Origin: Typhlomys cinereus
Taxonomy: Eukaryota > Chordata > Mammalia > Rodentia > Platacanthomyidae
Assembly (NCBI GenBank): GCA_023101885.1
Contig: JALPQD010000406.1
Location: 1,426,001 to 1,490,000, forward strand
Length of the DNA stretch: 64,000 nucleotides
Direction: 5' to 3'
Part shown: piece by piece, positions 1 to 11,850 of the stretch
How positions within the stretch are numbered: the first letter of the stretch is position 1
How the letters are laid out: each line of letters opens with the position of its first letter
Made by a program: the position numbers and the translations under genes
Notes under the pieces: generated by a model
Database searches by the model: none
Told to the model about the DNA's origin: nothing
What the model saw: the letters and a program-made list of their open reading frames with translations, nothing else

Positions 1-2680
1 AACAAAACCTCTATCTATAATTCTGTTTATACTTTCAACATTACTCACTCATCCTTCAATCTGTTTTGTCTTCTTCCAGCTTTCAATTCTATAATTCCCT
101 TGTCACATGCTTTTATGTCATAATGGAATAGCTGTGCTATGCACTAAAAGCCCAGGAGAATGCTGGTAATGGAAATAGTATTCGCCAAAATGTTCTCCAA
201 AAAGTCCATCTGTTCTGGAAAACACTAAAGATTCACTGACCAGCTATTCTGTCTTGCTACATTATGAATCTATCTAAGTTGTAAGAAAGGCCTCATCTTC
301 ATGGACAGAATCCATTGCATTGTGCTTTCCATATATACGAATATTATGTACTTTAGTTGTATAGATGGTGCCCAACTTGAAACAACTTGCAACAACTGTT
401 GTATTGTTTCTTTCAGCATGTTGGATTCTCTCTGAAGGACTAAGCTGTAGTCATTCTGTGCTATCTTTGCAAGTCATTTTCCTGTGCCCCCTCTCAGTTT
501 TAATCAGTTCAGCAGAACAGAAGACATGTTATCACACAGGCAAATAAGTAAGAATGTCAGTAAACAAAGCATAGGCATTTAAAAATGAGAGAATAAAATA
601 TTTACAAAGTAAAAAGAAAAGGGTCATTTCTCTCCCCCCTCCTTCTACACTTCTGACAATGAGCATGATTGTAGAATAAATGTAAAACTAACTGAATAAA
701 ATAAACAGGAGGTAACAAACTGACTTTTTACAACACAGAATACAGATTGATGATAGAACTCTGGATGTACACTTGTTCAGCCTGCAAGAAACCTCTATTC
801 TAGGACAAAAATTGTTTTTAAGAAATGTTTTCTACTATATTAATGCTTCAAAAATACTTCCTGGTTACTTTCAGGACTGTTTATTGGGTTCTGAAAAGTA
901 TTAGACTGCAGCAGAGACACAGCAGATGTGATACCAGAAGAATGCCTTCTGACTACATTCTATGAGTTGCTGCTTCAGTGAATTTCAAGCTGTTTTAGTA
1001 GATATTGCTGCTTGGAGGAGGATTTGTTTATTCAGCTTATCTGGACAATAAGAGAAGCACAGCTTGGACATTTTGAATGATCCTATCCTTTACTGAGAGA
1101 AGAAAAATTGAAAAGAAGTGATATGTGGATACTACTGAAAGTTCATATATTTGACCCACAGACTAGTCCATGGAAGAATATGATCACCAAAAAGATTTTT
1201 TTAAAAACAGTTGTTTTTAAAAAGAGAAAGAAATTTTCTTGTAAAGTTATTTTTCAGATTAAGTCCAAGACCTCAAGTGTTCACCATCTTCTTAATATCT
1301 AGAGAAATATTTGATATGTGTCTTACATACAAGTATAATACCATGAGAAGGAATGTATTATGAAAATCACAATGTATGTGTGGTATAGTCATATAAGTTG
1401 GTCAATGTTCACACACATAGTTCTGGTTATGCTTTATGAGGCCAAAAACAAAACCAGAGGTCCTGAATCTGAGAAAGAGACTGACAGATTGGTGCAATAT
1501 GGGGATAAGAAGAGAGGGTGAGTCAAGGGAGTTATCAGGATTAACTATATTCATGTATGAAATGATTGATAATATAGTTTGTTCAAAAGAATTTAAAAAT
1601 AGAAGCCAATTTCCCTGAGTCTTCATTAGTTTAACCAAATTGAGAAATGGGGATATATATCCAGGGGTAATTACTGGAGGACCCTTAGCAGGCAAATACA
1701 ATAGGAATGATCAAGATAGTGTAGATATTTAGAAGAAATTAGAAATAGGGGTTTCCAATGTGTATTCCTATGAAAAATTAATCAGATTGGTCATCTGGAC
1801 CCTTAATCTATTTTAAGTTGTTAAGTACATCATTACTCATTGTTATTCGTTCCTTATATTGAGTTCATCATGCAAATTGCATTCATTGTAATTAGACTAA
1901 GAAAGGTAACATTGCAAGAGAGCAGCACATCTGTAATTACAAGAATTGTCCTTTACAGCAAAGAAGGCACTAAGCATTTTTTCTCACTTTAAACCACACC
2001 AATAAAGAAGCAGAATAGAAGTGGTCAAAGGTCTCAAATATCCTTTAATTCATAGTGTATCTAATTTGTTCCATCATTTTATTTTTCATAGTAACATGTA
2101 AACCTTAATGAATGAAAATGTGTTTTCTTCAAGACTATTTAAAAATAATCACATAGGGAAAATGATACTATGTAATTTCAAATTATCTATAGGACCTATT
2201 TATGAAAACTACATGGGAATGAATATACTTAGAAAATTTTAATGAGAAATTCATATTAACGCTTAAAGCAAAAAAATATAACAGAATTCAGGTGATCTGA
2301 CATTAAATAAAGGTCAAAATTTGGCTAAGTACTTTTATGCACTTTTATTATAGTCATAAAAGTTTACCACATTGAAGGAATTTTGTGTAATTCCTTTAAA
2401 AGACCACTGTGATATTTATTAAAATGCATGCATGTTTCTTCTGTATTTTAAGAATAAATATGGAATTTTTTGTCAAAAGAATGTGTGGATAGGATGTATT
2501 AAGTAAAGCTTTGCTAGAGAGAACCTCTAATATCCTTAGTAAACTGGCAAGAGAATGATGGTCATTCTCCACCCTTAAGTTAAATGCTCTGGATCAGTCA
2601 CCACATGCCAGGAAATTTGATGTATCTGTAGGCATGCCAAATAGATGGGAGGGATCTGCCTTCTCTACTCTCAGAATCCA
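1..2680. other. AT-rich non-coding stretch, nothing recognised
   Basis: No gene, RNA gene or repeat family recognised. The open frames are short (under about 100 codons), lack similarity to anything I know and carry no splice or promoter context. A small perfect inverted repeat lies at 1198-1223 and is listed separately. Divergent ancient repeats could be missed by eye. Confidence 0.5.
1198..1223. repeat. Short perfect inverted repeat
   Basis: An 11-bp arm (tttttaaaaac) is followed by a 4-base spacer (agtt) and its exact reverse complement. It lies in T/A-run sequence, so chance is plausible. No transposon termini or target duplication are visible. Confidence 0.6.
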
Positions 2681-2688
2681 TCTCCTAG

Positions 2689-2788
2689 TCTCTCTCTCTC
2701 TCTCCTCCTCTCTGTATCTTTCTCTCTGTGTCTCTATGTCTCTCTGTCTTTGTCTCTGTCTCTCTGTCTCTTTTTCTCTTCTTCCTAT
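2689..2788 (+). repeat. Imperfect (TC)n pyrimidine-rich simple repeat
   Basis: About 100 bases made almost only of tctc, tctg and tctt units. It ends about 50 bases before the target duplication of the next L1. Open frames of repeated S/L or R/E residues here are products of the simple repeat. Confidence 0.85.
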
Positions 2789-2856
2789 CAGCAAGACACA
2801 AGTAGAAGTAGGAAAAACTAAGATGTAATTTGTAAACCATTCATTATTGAGCCTTT

Positions 2857-3718
2857 TTTTTTTACTCATACAAACATAACAGGAACCCCATTCCCCTTCC
2901 TCCCTCTACCCCTCCCTGGCCCTCCCTGTTCCCTCCCTGCTTTGTCCCTTCCTTTCCCCCCTCCCTCTCTTTCTCCCAGTGGCCTCTCCCCCCTCTCTGA
3001 AGCATCCTTTAATGAGTATATCAAACTTTCCTCTGGGTCCTCCTCTCTGATGAGGTGTAAGGACTCAGTGGCATTTCCTAGAACTCTTTCTTGTGTTCCC
3101 CTTAAGTATAGGAACACTATTGTGACTGTTAATCCCTTGCTTCTAAGGATCCTAGTGCCTTTAGTCCATGGTAGAATTTGAGGGGTCAACGATATGTTGG
3201 TCATTGCACAGATCATACAGAGTCCTGTTATAACTGCTTCGGCTGTAATTTGTGTGGAGTATCTTGCATATCATGACTCCTTCCATACTTGTACTCTTAC
3301 AATCTTACTGCCCCCTCTTCCGCAATTTTCCCTGAGCTTCAGGATGGGGAGAGATTAGGCAGGCCTGATTCCAGGTGGTTGTTACAGAGTCTCTGATGTT
3401 CTGAATTATGGTTTGTTGATGATTTTTTTTTCAGTTTTGCTGTTCCTGCAATGCCCTTGGTTCCATCTTGATGGGTACTAGATGTCACCCCCTGGCCAGA
3501 GATAAAAACCTGTTAAATTAGAGTCTTGTTATAAGAGTCTATTCAAAGGTAGAAATAATAGAAGTAGGAGACTGCAGTGAGAGAGGGGTCAATCACCCAT
3601 TTGCAAAATGGTTACCTTCGATCTGGCAGCCTATATGCACTCCCCTTCTAGTATGATCGTACCCCATCAGTTGGAAATGATCAGGAAGGAAAAGCTGTGA
3701 ACTTAATCAGATGTCTTA
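2857..3718 (-). other. L1 3' UTR with purine-rich tract
   Basis: Minus-strand 3' untranslated region of the inverted L1. Near its end, 2880-2995 is G/A-rich on the minus strand (C/T-rich as printed), the usual polypurine tract of mammalian L1 3' UTRs. The same UTR recurs in this window at 19653-20490, 26607-27033, 35585-36340 and 58672-59297, which makes the assignment internally consistent. Confidence 0.85.
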
Positions 3719-4206
3719 TTACTTACTTGCAGTCCTTGATGGTGGCCTATTTTCTCTGCTGTAACTTGGTCCCCTCTGTTTCTGGAAGGGCCCTCCTTCC
3801 CCATTCCTCCTGTTTATAATATTTCCAATTACTGTAGGTATTACAGAGATTTGTCTTTGAGTGTCTCTAAGTGAGTTTGGTACTAGGTTCCACCTATTAG
3901 GGAGTACATACAGCACTTAATTTTCCATGTCTGGGATACTTCACTCAATATAATTGTTTCTAATTCCATCCATTTCCCAGCAAATTGCATTAATTCATCA
4001 TTTTTGATGGCTGAGTAGTATTCCATTGTATAAATGTACCGCATTTTCCTTATCCATTCATCAACTGTTGGACATTTTGGCTGATTCCATGACTTTGCTA
4101 TTGTAAACAGTGCTGCTATGAACATGGTCGTGCTTTTGCTATCAGGGTGAATTTTTGCTGTATGGGGGTTTATTCCCAAAAATGGTATAGCAGGGTCATA
4201 TGGCAT
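3719..4206 (-). pseudogene. L1 ORF2 C-terminal fragment
   Basis: The minus strand encodes the C-terminal tail of the L1 ORF2 protein (endonuclease / reverse transcriptase). Recognisable pieces are MPYDPAIPFLGINP at the start, then FIAALFTIAKSWNQPKCP, YTMEYYSAIKNDELM and KWMELETIILSEVSQ. These match the conserved end of mammalian ORF2p downstream of the Cys/His motif. The frame breaks after about 107 codons near 3883 (stop after MYSLIGGT), and the rest of the tail continues in another frame to about 3719. The 5' limit is the inversion junction near 4206. The remainder of ORF2 lies next door in opposite orientation, so no function is expected. Confidence 0.9.
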
Positions 4207-4630
4207 TTCAATCTTTAACTTCTTTAAGGCAACCCACAGAATGGGAGAAAATCTTCACTAACCACATATCTGATAGAGCTCTATTATCCAGAGTGCACAA
4301 AGAACTTAGAAAACTAAACACCAAGGAAACAGATGGGCCAATTAAAAAATGGGCCTTGGAACTTAAAAGAAACTTTACCAAGGATGAAATTAAAATGTCT
4401 AACGAATATCTTAAAAAATGCTCCACATCTGGCATCCTATATGCCCTCCCCTTCTAGTAAGATTGGGGAAATGCAAATCAAAACCTCCCTGAGATATAAT
4501 CTCACCCCTGTTAGGATGGCAAAAATTCACAATACAAACAACACCAAATGCTGGAGAGGATGTGGAGAGAGGGGAACTCTCTTACATTGCTGGTGGGAGT
4601 GCAGGCTTATACAACCACTCTGGCGAGCCA
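4207..4630 (+). pseudogene. Inverted L1 ORF2 segment with Cys/His motif
   Basis: The plus strand encodes ORF2p residues just upstream of the C-terminal tail: [38 protein letters not shown], then in a second frame [19 protein letters not shown] and [18 protein letters not shown]. The last stretch is a C-x3-C-x7-H-x4-C arrangement (4549-4602) as in mammalian ORF2p. A frame change occurs near 4430-4459, where about 30 foreign bases are present (see findings). The outer end runs straight into the target duplication at 4631. It is the 5' arm of the twin-primed L1. Confidence 0.92.
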
Positions 4631-5237
4631 TCATTATTGAGCCTTTAGCTAACAATTATAACCATTTTTTCTCTCTCTTTTTAAAACATGCTTTTCCTAA
4701 TATTCTTTTGGGGGGAAGCATTTTTTACTATTTCTTTCAGGATTCTAATTTCCAATTTCTTCTCCAAGTAGGCATTTGCCTTTTCCTAGGATTTCAATAT
4801 ACTTAGATTCCCAGACTCTTAGCTCCTTTGCTTTCTGCTTTAAAATAAATGAAAATATTTTCGAATATCTTCTTTGCCTCCCTAATAAGTGTTTATTTTG
4901 TGGAGTAAATGATTCTTTACTCTTACATCTGCACCAATGTGTTGCTTTAATGTCTTATATGAAGTATCATTGCTCTATATAGCTTATTTGATGCCTTTGA
5001 AATCGGGAATATGCGCTGTCATTTTGTGGTACACAAAGGTATACCAAACAAATAAGAGAGGATTATTAGCTCCAGACTATAACATAACAAAGCATAACAT
5101 AACATAGAAACAGAGCATAGCATAATGAAAGTTTGACACTGCAGTTTTTGGATGATTAATAAAATGTATCTACACAGCAGACACACTGCAAGAACACTGC
5201 AAGACTACTAAGAATCTTTAAAGACAATTTTTGAAAA

Positions 5238-5340
5238 TGATAGATAGATGATAGATACATATATAGATGATAGGGATAGTCTAAATTAAATCAGAGGATA
5301 TATATAGATGATAGGGATAGTCTAAATTAAATCATGAGGA
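5238..5340 (+). repeat. GATA-like tract plus 41-bp tandem duplication
   Basis: A short gatagatgatagata tract leads into a unit containing tagatgatagggatagtc and taaattaaatca, which is repeated once with a period of 41 bases (5259-5299 and 5300-5340). The two copies differ by only a few bases, so the duplication looks recent. Confidence 0.85.
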
Positions 5341-5654
5341 TATAATTGTAAAATATATTTGCTAAACACTTATGATTACAGAGCTGAAATACTACCACTA
5401 TATATAAATGCTAAATATGTAATTACAATACAGAAGTCATCAGATATATTTCAGTAAATTCAGAAACTGTTCATAGTTTTTTGTTTTTTAAATAAGTATA
5501 TCTTCTTTAAACAAACTACATGCTATTAAAAGTGGTAGCATATAGACAAAATATCTATAGCCAAAGTCTGAAAGAAGTTCCACATATCAGTATTCATATT
5601 AGATTGGAAAATAATTTGCTAGTTGTTTTATTTTGCAAGTACTTGAGTGATTCT

Positions 5655-5722
5655 ACATACTCAATGTATGAAAGCTAAAAAGCTATAAAGCTAAAAAGCA
5701 TACCCAATGTATGAAAGGTAAA
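5655..5722 (+). repeat. Small imperfect local duplications
   Basis: The string caatgtatgaaag occurs twice about 47 bases apart, and agctaaaaagc-like units sit between the copies. This looks like local slippage or duplication. Confidence 0.55.
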
Positions 5723-6689
5723 AAAGATAACATCATCAGTAAAACTCTCAGACAAATACTATGTCAGAAAAAGTAATGCAAGTCTAAAGAACTACATGAT
5801 GGGATAAAGCTAATATACAAATATTCATGTAATATATATTTGCAGTTTGGAGTCCCTCAGGACAGTAAACAGAATGATACTATTTTTAGTGACAATCTTT
5901 ACCCTTCAAATGAAATAAAATATAAAGTGCTCTTCAATTCGATTCACTAAATTTATTTATCTACATACTTCCTATCTGCTAAACAGTAAATTGAAAAGCA
6001 AGATAATTGTTACTATAAGGATTCAATAAGGGTATATTCAATAAGGGGATACATGTATATATTTTATTCAGAGTAAAATATTAAATTGAATGAATTAATT
6101 ATTAGGAGTTAGTAGGATTGAGTTATTCCAGATAATCTCTCTTGCTTTTTGAAAATTGAATTATTAAATTTGTATCTTAGTTTTTAAGTCATTTAAATCG
6201 AATGAAATTTTTCAGATCAAACAGGACAGTCCATAATAAGCCTTTTTAAAATAATATGCCCCCACACTACATTTAACAAGATCTATAAATAATCAAATGA
6301 CTAAATATTGGATGGATAAATAGTCATGTTTTCATGGTATATATTAATTTGAAAGCATGAGAGAAAGAGAGGAATGAGAATTTTTGGTTATTTTAATAAC
6401 CATATTATTTAAGTACTTCTACCATAGGTGGTACTGCAATGGTAACTTGCATCAAGAAAGAATGTATATTTTCTTTGTGGCAAAATAAGTTCATAGAGTG
6501 AAATTTTCTGATGATGACTAGAACAGCTTAAATATAAGATTGTGTCTCTGGCTATATTTAAACAAAACACTTTAACAATGACTTGTCTGAAAGAAGCAGG
6601 TGAGATTAATAAAATCATGCACCAAAGAATTCCATGTACAAGCAAAACAAGCCAGTATTACAAGCTGAGCAAAAGCCATATAAGCAGTG

Positions 6690-6753
6690 TCTGTGTGTGT
6701 ATGTGTGTGTGTGTGTATGTGTGTGTGTGTGTGAGTGTGTGTGTGTGTGTGTA
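6690..6753 (+). repeat. (TG)n microsatellite
   Basis: About 60 bases of TG repeats interrupted by single TA and GA steps. Valine/cysteine-rich open frames across it are artefacts of the repeat. Confidence 0.95.
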
Positions 6754-9700
6754 AGGGGAGACGTATTAAAATGAAAGCAAATTATGACCTTTTAAATATT
6801 AAAGATCCTTTGTGTCTCTTGATTTTGTTTTCATTTATCATTTCCTCTGTGTGTCTTCATGGGTGTGTACCTACTTACACATATTTGTGTGAGTTGACGG
6901 TTGTAAAAGATCTAAGTCTGGAATCAGAGATGTCTTCCTCAATTGGTCATTGTCTTATATTTTGAGGTAGAGATTTCTAATGAACTTGAAACTCACTGTT
7001 AGCTAGAATGGTTGTTGGACAGTGAGCATCAGGGTTGGTACTATCCCTAATAAGAGTTAGATTCGCTCATTTGTTCTGTTGGAACCAACTTTCACAAGAG
7101 TGCTGAGACTGAACTGCAGTGTTTGAACCCACACAGCAAGCCCAACTGACACAGGCATCTTCCCACTTATATGATTTCCTTTGTAAGTTTTTAGAATTTT
7201 TGCATTCACATAATAAAAAGAACACACCACATCACACACATATGTTAGGAAATGAAATTGAGAGGACACAAAAGCTGAGTTTGGAAAGTCTACGCTGATG
7301 GTCTTCTCTGTAAGGAATCAGAGTGCTATCTATAAATATCTTCAAGGTAACCCTGAGATTAAGGAAAAGACATCATTTATAATGTCATAAGAGAGAAGAA
7401 CAGAGAATAATGGCCTGTAGCTAAAGAAAAAGAAAAATAAGCTTCAGCTGGTTGTTTTAAAATTTCTTTAGTGTAGGATCAACTGTTTTGAATTACTGGC
7501 AGTAGGGATAAGCTATGGGAGCTCATGGCAGTTTACTAAAAAGGCAGTTTGGCAAATTTGGATCTGGATCATTATTTTACTTAGAGAGTTTATTAGAGAA
7601 AATACAAAGGTCCATAAGAACACACATCTACAGATTGAGCCCTTGCATGTGGAAGTGAAATTTCCAGAAATGCTACCTAAAATACTGAAGAATACTTGTG
7701 CAGAGATTGGAACAACGGCATACCAAACTGTCCATTTTTTATTTTCCCTCAGTGTTTCTCTTCTTTTTCTAAAACAGCTTCCATCACTTTGTTGATAAAA
7801 GCAGATCATATTTAACAGACATCCAAGGAAGTTACAATTTTCCCTTTATCCAGCAACAAAATGAAATTACTGAACACCTTTTGGATTCTATGTACTTTAG
7901 TTTTATTAATGAATGACAACTCATTTATTATTTAAGATTGTGATTAGCAAACGTTGACTTTTTAGCATAGTTATTTCTCTTCATGTATAAAGGTAATAGT
8001 TCCACCTCGAATACAAATTTCAGCAGGAATAGTGTTGGGCTAAGCTAAAAGTAAAGAATGAGAGAAAGTATCTCCTCTGTTTTCCCTACATTTGCAAATC
8101 TTGGCTCTGAGAAGTATGTGAAGGAGTCTGAAATGAGTTTTCAAATGTTTCTTAATCTTTTCCTGAGAAGCAAAAGCAAAGAACAACCATATCTTTTTTT
8201 CTATTTGACAAATACTTATGCAGTGATAATCAAGTGTTGGAGATGAGGGACAGCTGCTGTGTTGACAAGGTCCTGCTTCATTTTTTATCATCCCATGTAG
8301 CAGAATCTTGGCAGTTTGTTGAGTGAAATGCACAAAAGGGAGGCACATATATAAACAGTCCATTGAAATGCAGTGTGATGGACAGCAATACAGACTATCT
8401 CAAAGTGCAGCACCTACAAAGGGCTCTGCACATGGATGAATAGAAAATAACTTGCTTGCCCACATGTGGAGAAATATTTGAGGAACTAATGCATATATCA
8501 CAGAAATATACATGAAGAGATTCATCCATTTATAATATTCCGAATCTGTTGTTAAGTTCTGAGGCATCTCAGTAATAGTTAATTTTCATTGTGTTAAAAA
8601 TCTTTGATAGTCCTTTATCAATAAAACTAAGATTTGTGACATCTGGACAATAGCCTCCTTCATAAGAAAATGAAGGAAAATCATGTAAAAATCAGGGTAG
8701 GTCTGTATCTTTAATACTTCATAAATTATTGCTATCATATACTGCTTTCACGAGAGTAAAATTGGAATCCAGAAAATAAAAGTATGCTTGATTCACTATG
8801 GACACATTAAAATGCATTTATCCCCTTATGTACGTGAGAAACGATTCATTATTTTCTTTAGTATTTCATGTAACAAGTGCAAGAATTATATGAATTAACT
8901 ATCAATAATTACACACAAGAATATTCATACTCAGCTTCATACAGAATAGAAACTGGAAATGAAGACAGTTTAAATGAAATTCTTAAGAGTTCAATACTAG
9001 ATTATGGAGAGCTGATACCAAAATCTGTATTACATTCAATTCTATATTGTTACTGAAACTCATAATTATTTTGAGATGTTTTATAACATCATGAGTACAT
9101 GAGGGGACACAGAGACCTTATAGAAATTTGGTCTTCAGCCATTGCTCCTTTTTTTCTGAACAACAAGTACTGAACTATATATGTCATGGAAGAATATTTA
9201 TGTTCAGGATTGTATACTAAGTCAGTCTCTGTCAGAGTCACAGTTAACTAAAAAGCATTCACTCAAAACTTTTATTTTTCAAAAACAAAGCACTCAAGAA
9301 TGTATTTAGTGACTATAGACATGATGATAACAAAGAGGCTTGAAAAGCAACACTTGCAGGTACATAGATGATAACATTTCAATGACTTTTGAGGCATATC
9401 GAAGTGTGTAGCTCATCATCCCTGCTGATATGATTCCAAAGATTATACAGAAAAGACAAACAGAATGATAAGACAGTGTGCTCAGTGATGAGGCTTCTCA
9501 TTGTTGGTTTTATTACTCACAGCAGTATTGTATTCAGTTCAGCATTTCCAAATTGTTTTTAGAGATGATGAGAATAGCAAGATTTTTTTATTGATTATGA
9601 CTTCAGTGATTTGATTCCACACAGTGTTTTTTTCTGTGCAAGGATATTTAACAAACATATGTCTAGTGAAACATATCTTCCCAATATATTTGTTATAGGA

Positions 9701-11126
9701 AAACAGGAAACATACATGATAGTTATCCATGTTTTTATTTAGATGAACCTACACTACAAAGAATCATTGAATTACATGAATAACATAGCCAATGTGAATC
9801 AGAAATGCCCAGTGAATCCAACAATTTATTATGTCCATACAGAAGAATGTTAGTAAACAGGGATGTTAAAAGTCATCTCTGGAGTATTGAATGGTATATC
9901 TAAGCCCTGAGGTAATTTAATTGAAGCAAGTACAATAAGCTATTCACATTTTTCCTAGCTATGGCTACATGTTTAATATCTTCAAATATAATCCATGCCA
10001 TGAGAACTGTTTAATTCCCTACATATTTTTCAGTCTGAACAGTATTTTAAAATTGAAGAGCCAATAGCTAATCTTGAAAGTCTGACAGAGATTCGCTTAT
10101 GTACCAGGGTGTAAATGGAAGAAAAAATGGAGAAGCTGGAGAAATGACAAAGGACAGTAAGAAGCCTGGTGATTTCCATTAGAATCAGGAAAGAAACAGA
10201 GGTAGCAAATTGTGTGATGGAAAAGCTTATAAAACAGCTCTGTTTCTTTTCTTGACTTAGAATTTCTTGTTCCCATGTTGCCATTGATATGGCGAATAGA
10301 CAAATGTGTAGAAAAAACACAAAAGCAGGATTATGATGCTGATTTCTAGATGAAGAAGAGTGCGAATTTAGAATGAGTAAGAAATGGTACTGGTGGGTAT
10401 CTCCTACATGCCATCTCAATGATCTGCAGGAAGGCATACACATCCCAAAGTATTTCTCCCAGGACCATGTTTTTCACAGCTGGAAAATGTAGCTCAATGC
10501 CCTTAGGATCGTGATTAATTTAGTAAAAGGAGGTACATTATGTATCTCAACATTTTATTTGATGTAAATCATATAAATGACAGTCTTGGAACCAAAGGGA
10601 AACCAAAACACTATTTTTCTTATTAGTCTATGTAATGAAAGGGATGTTTAAGCAGGTAATTGTCATTTGAAATGCAAGCGAAAACAACATATATTTTAAT
10701 CAACATAAATATTAAATGTCAATTAGAATTTTCATCAACTAAATTATATCAGACTAACTTTCAATAGCAAGCTTGCCAAATGTTAATTAAAAGAATAAAT
10801 GTTAATGATTGGTTTAATTCAGTGTCTTTGGAATTTTTGAAGTTTTATATTCATGGTCACTAGCCAATTAATCATCTTATATATTCTCATCCATTTTCTA
10901 ATCTAAGTAACCTCAATATAAAAAAGTTCTCTCAATACAAAGTATCTTCATTAAAGTGCAATTAAAAAGTAATGAAAATCCTTATTTTTCAATCTATTAT
11001 ATATTATAATCTAGCAAAGACTTCTGAAAACAATACTTTCAAGCAACATGAAAAAGCATTATGTTTTGGGGATACATTTTCTAAACATTTATTTAAAGAA
11101 TGTGTACATTCATAATAAAATGAATT

Positions 11127-11319
11127 AGGGGGCAGAGGAGATAGCTCAATCATCAAAGTACTTGCTGTACAGTCTAGAGGATCAGAATTCTAGTCCCCAG
11201 ATACCAAATAAAATTTTGGGTGGGAGTAAACCGTGGTTCTAGACTCAAAAATTCAACACTGAAAATCTCTAGACAAAGAAGGTGGAACAGTGAGACCCTG
11301 TCTTAAAAAACAAGCAATA
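11127..11319 (+). mobile_element. Old B4-like composite SINE
   Basis: The head ggcagaggagatagctcaat has the tRNA-type A-box layout, followed about 40 bases later by a degraded B-box (gatcagaattctagtcc). The body ends in gtgagaccctgtcttaaaa, the typical B1/B4 type of end with an A-rich tail. The copy is divergent. Either B4 or a related rodent composite SINE fits. Confidence 0.6.
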
Positions 11320-11850
11320 GGGGCCAGCGAGATAGCTCAGTGGGTAAGGTGGTTGCCTGCAAACTTGGCTACCCAGCTAACCAGAAGCCTAGTGTCATAG
11401 TTAGGCACAACTGTAAACTTGACAGTTGAGGGTTTGAGTTCTGGGCACATTTATAGAGAATTAGTAGTTGAGGTAAGCCCAGAGCAACCTGCAGGAGATT
11501 GTCTAGCTGATGGGGAAGGACCAGCCCATGGTGGGTGGGATTAGGCCCTGGAATAAAATACAGAGAGCTGGTTGAGAGAGTTGGCATCCTGTGTCCGTTT
11601 GGCCAGACATGCTGGTCTGGCAAGCAAGGATTGTCCCTTTCTCAGCTGTTATGTGGTGATGGTGTGGCCAGTACCCTCAGCCCTGGTGCTGGTGGTGCGT
11701 GCTCTCCTGTCAAGCTGGACTATGCTGTAAATGGACTATCGTAAGAAAATAAACCCCTTCTCTTAAGTCAAAAAAAAAAAAAAAAAAAAGAAGGTAGTGT
11801 GAGCTCTGGGTTTGATTAGAGAACCCATCTAAAAAAATAAAATTAAAGAG
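11320..11850 (+). mobile_element. tRNA-type SINE interrupted by a retroposed repeat
   Basis: A SINE head (ggggccagcgagatagctca, then gtgggtaaggtggttgcctg) starts at 11320 and breaks off near 11390. After the inserted block and its A-run, B-box-like sequence (gagctctgggtttgatt) resumes near 11800 and ends in an A-rich tail near 11850. The SINE therefore predates the insertion. Its subfamily is not clear. Confidence 0.55.
11396..11788 (+). mobile_element. Medium-length interspersed repeat with poly(A), family not named
   Basis: A block of about 390 bases ends in ataaaccccttctc, then a run of about 20 A. It is flanked by imperfect matches, agaagcctagtgt (11383-11395) and agaaggtagtgt (11789-11800), which could be a worn target duplication. 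Internal marks are aactgtaaacttgacag near the start and agcccatggtgggtgg in the middle. The same general pattern (tgtcaactt... to ...aataaaaccatttatt) recurs at 14335-14760. I recognise a common rodent repeat type but cannot assign a name. Confidence 0.5.

Larger units (their letters stand above)
2841..4646. mobile_element. 5'-inverted (twin-primed) L1 insertion with 16-bp TSD
   Basis: The 16-mer tcattattgagccttt occurs at 2841-2856 and again at 4631-4646, bracketing the insert. Inside, 2857-4206 is the 3' part of an L1 on the minus strand: poly(A) seen as a T-run at 2854-2863, purine-rich 3' UTR, then the ORF2 C-terminus. The part from 4207 to 4630 is the next-upstream piece of ORF2 in the opposite orientation. 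This is the known twin-priming outcome of L1 target-primed reverse transcription. The inverted piece ends at the residues that normally sit just before the start of the minus-strand piece, so little ORF2 is missing between them. The TSD is exact, so the insertion is probably fairly young. The element is 5'-truncated and inactive. Confidence 0.93.
4647..11124. other. Mostly unique AT-rich non-coding sequence
   Basis: No gene or named transposon recognised over about 6.5 kb. Contents I can see are small tandem duplications (5238-5340, 5655-5722), a (TG)n tract near 6690 and scattered A/T runs. A 137-codon minus-strand open frame at 10030-10443 has hydrophobic stretches but no recognisable motif, and its length is compatible with chance at this base composition. 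Confidence 0.5.

Noticed and set aside
365..547. 60-codon frame with a signal-peptide-like start
   Set aside because: Short, isolated, no supporting context. Hydrophobic starts are common by chance in T-rich DNA.
2594..3216. Arg/Glu-rich and Gly/Arg-rich frames
   Set aside because: They come from the (TC)n repeat and the L1 3' UTR purine tract.
10030..10443. 137-codon minus-strand frame with hydrophobic stretches, considered as a receptor pseudogene
   Set aside because: No receptor motif recognised. At this AT content a frame of this length is expected by chance at a rate near one per window of this size (rough estimate), and another open frame overlaps it.
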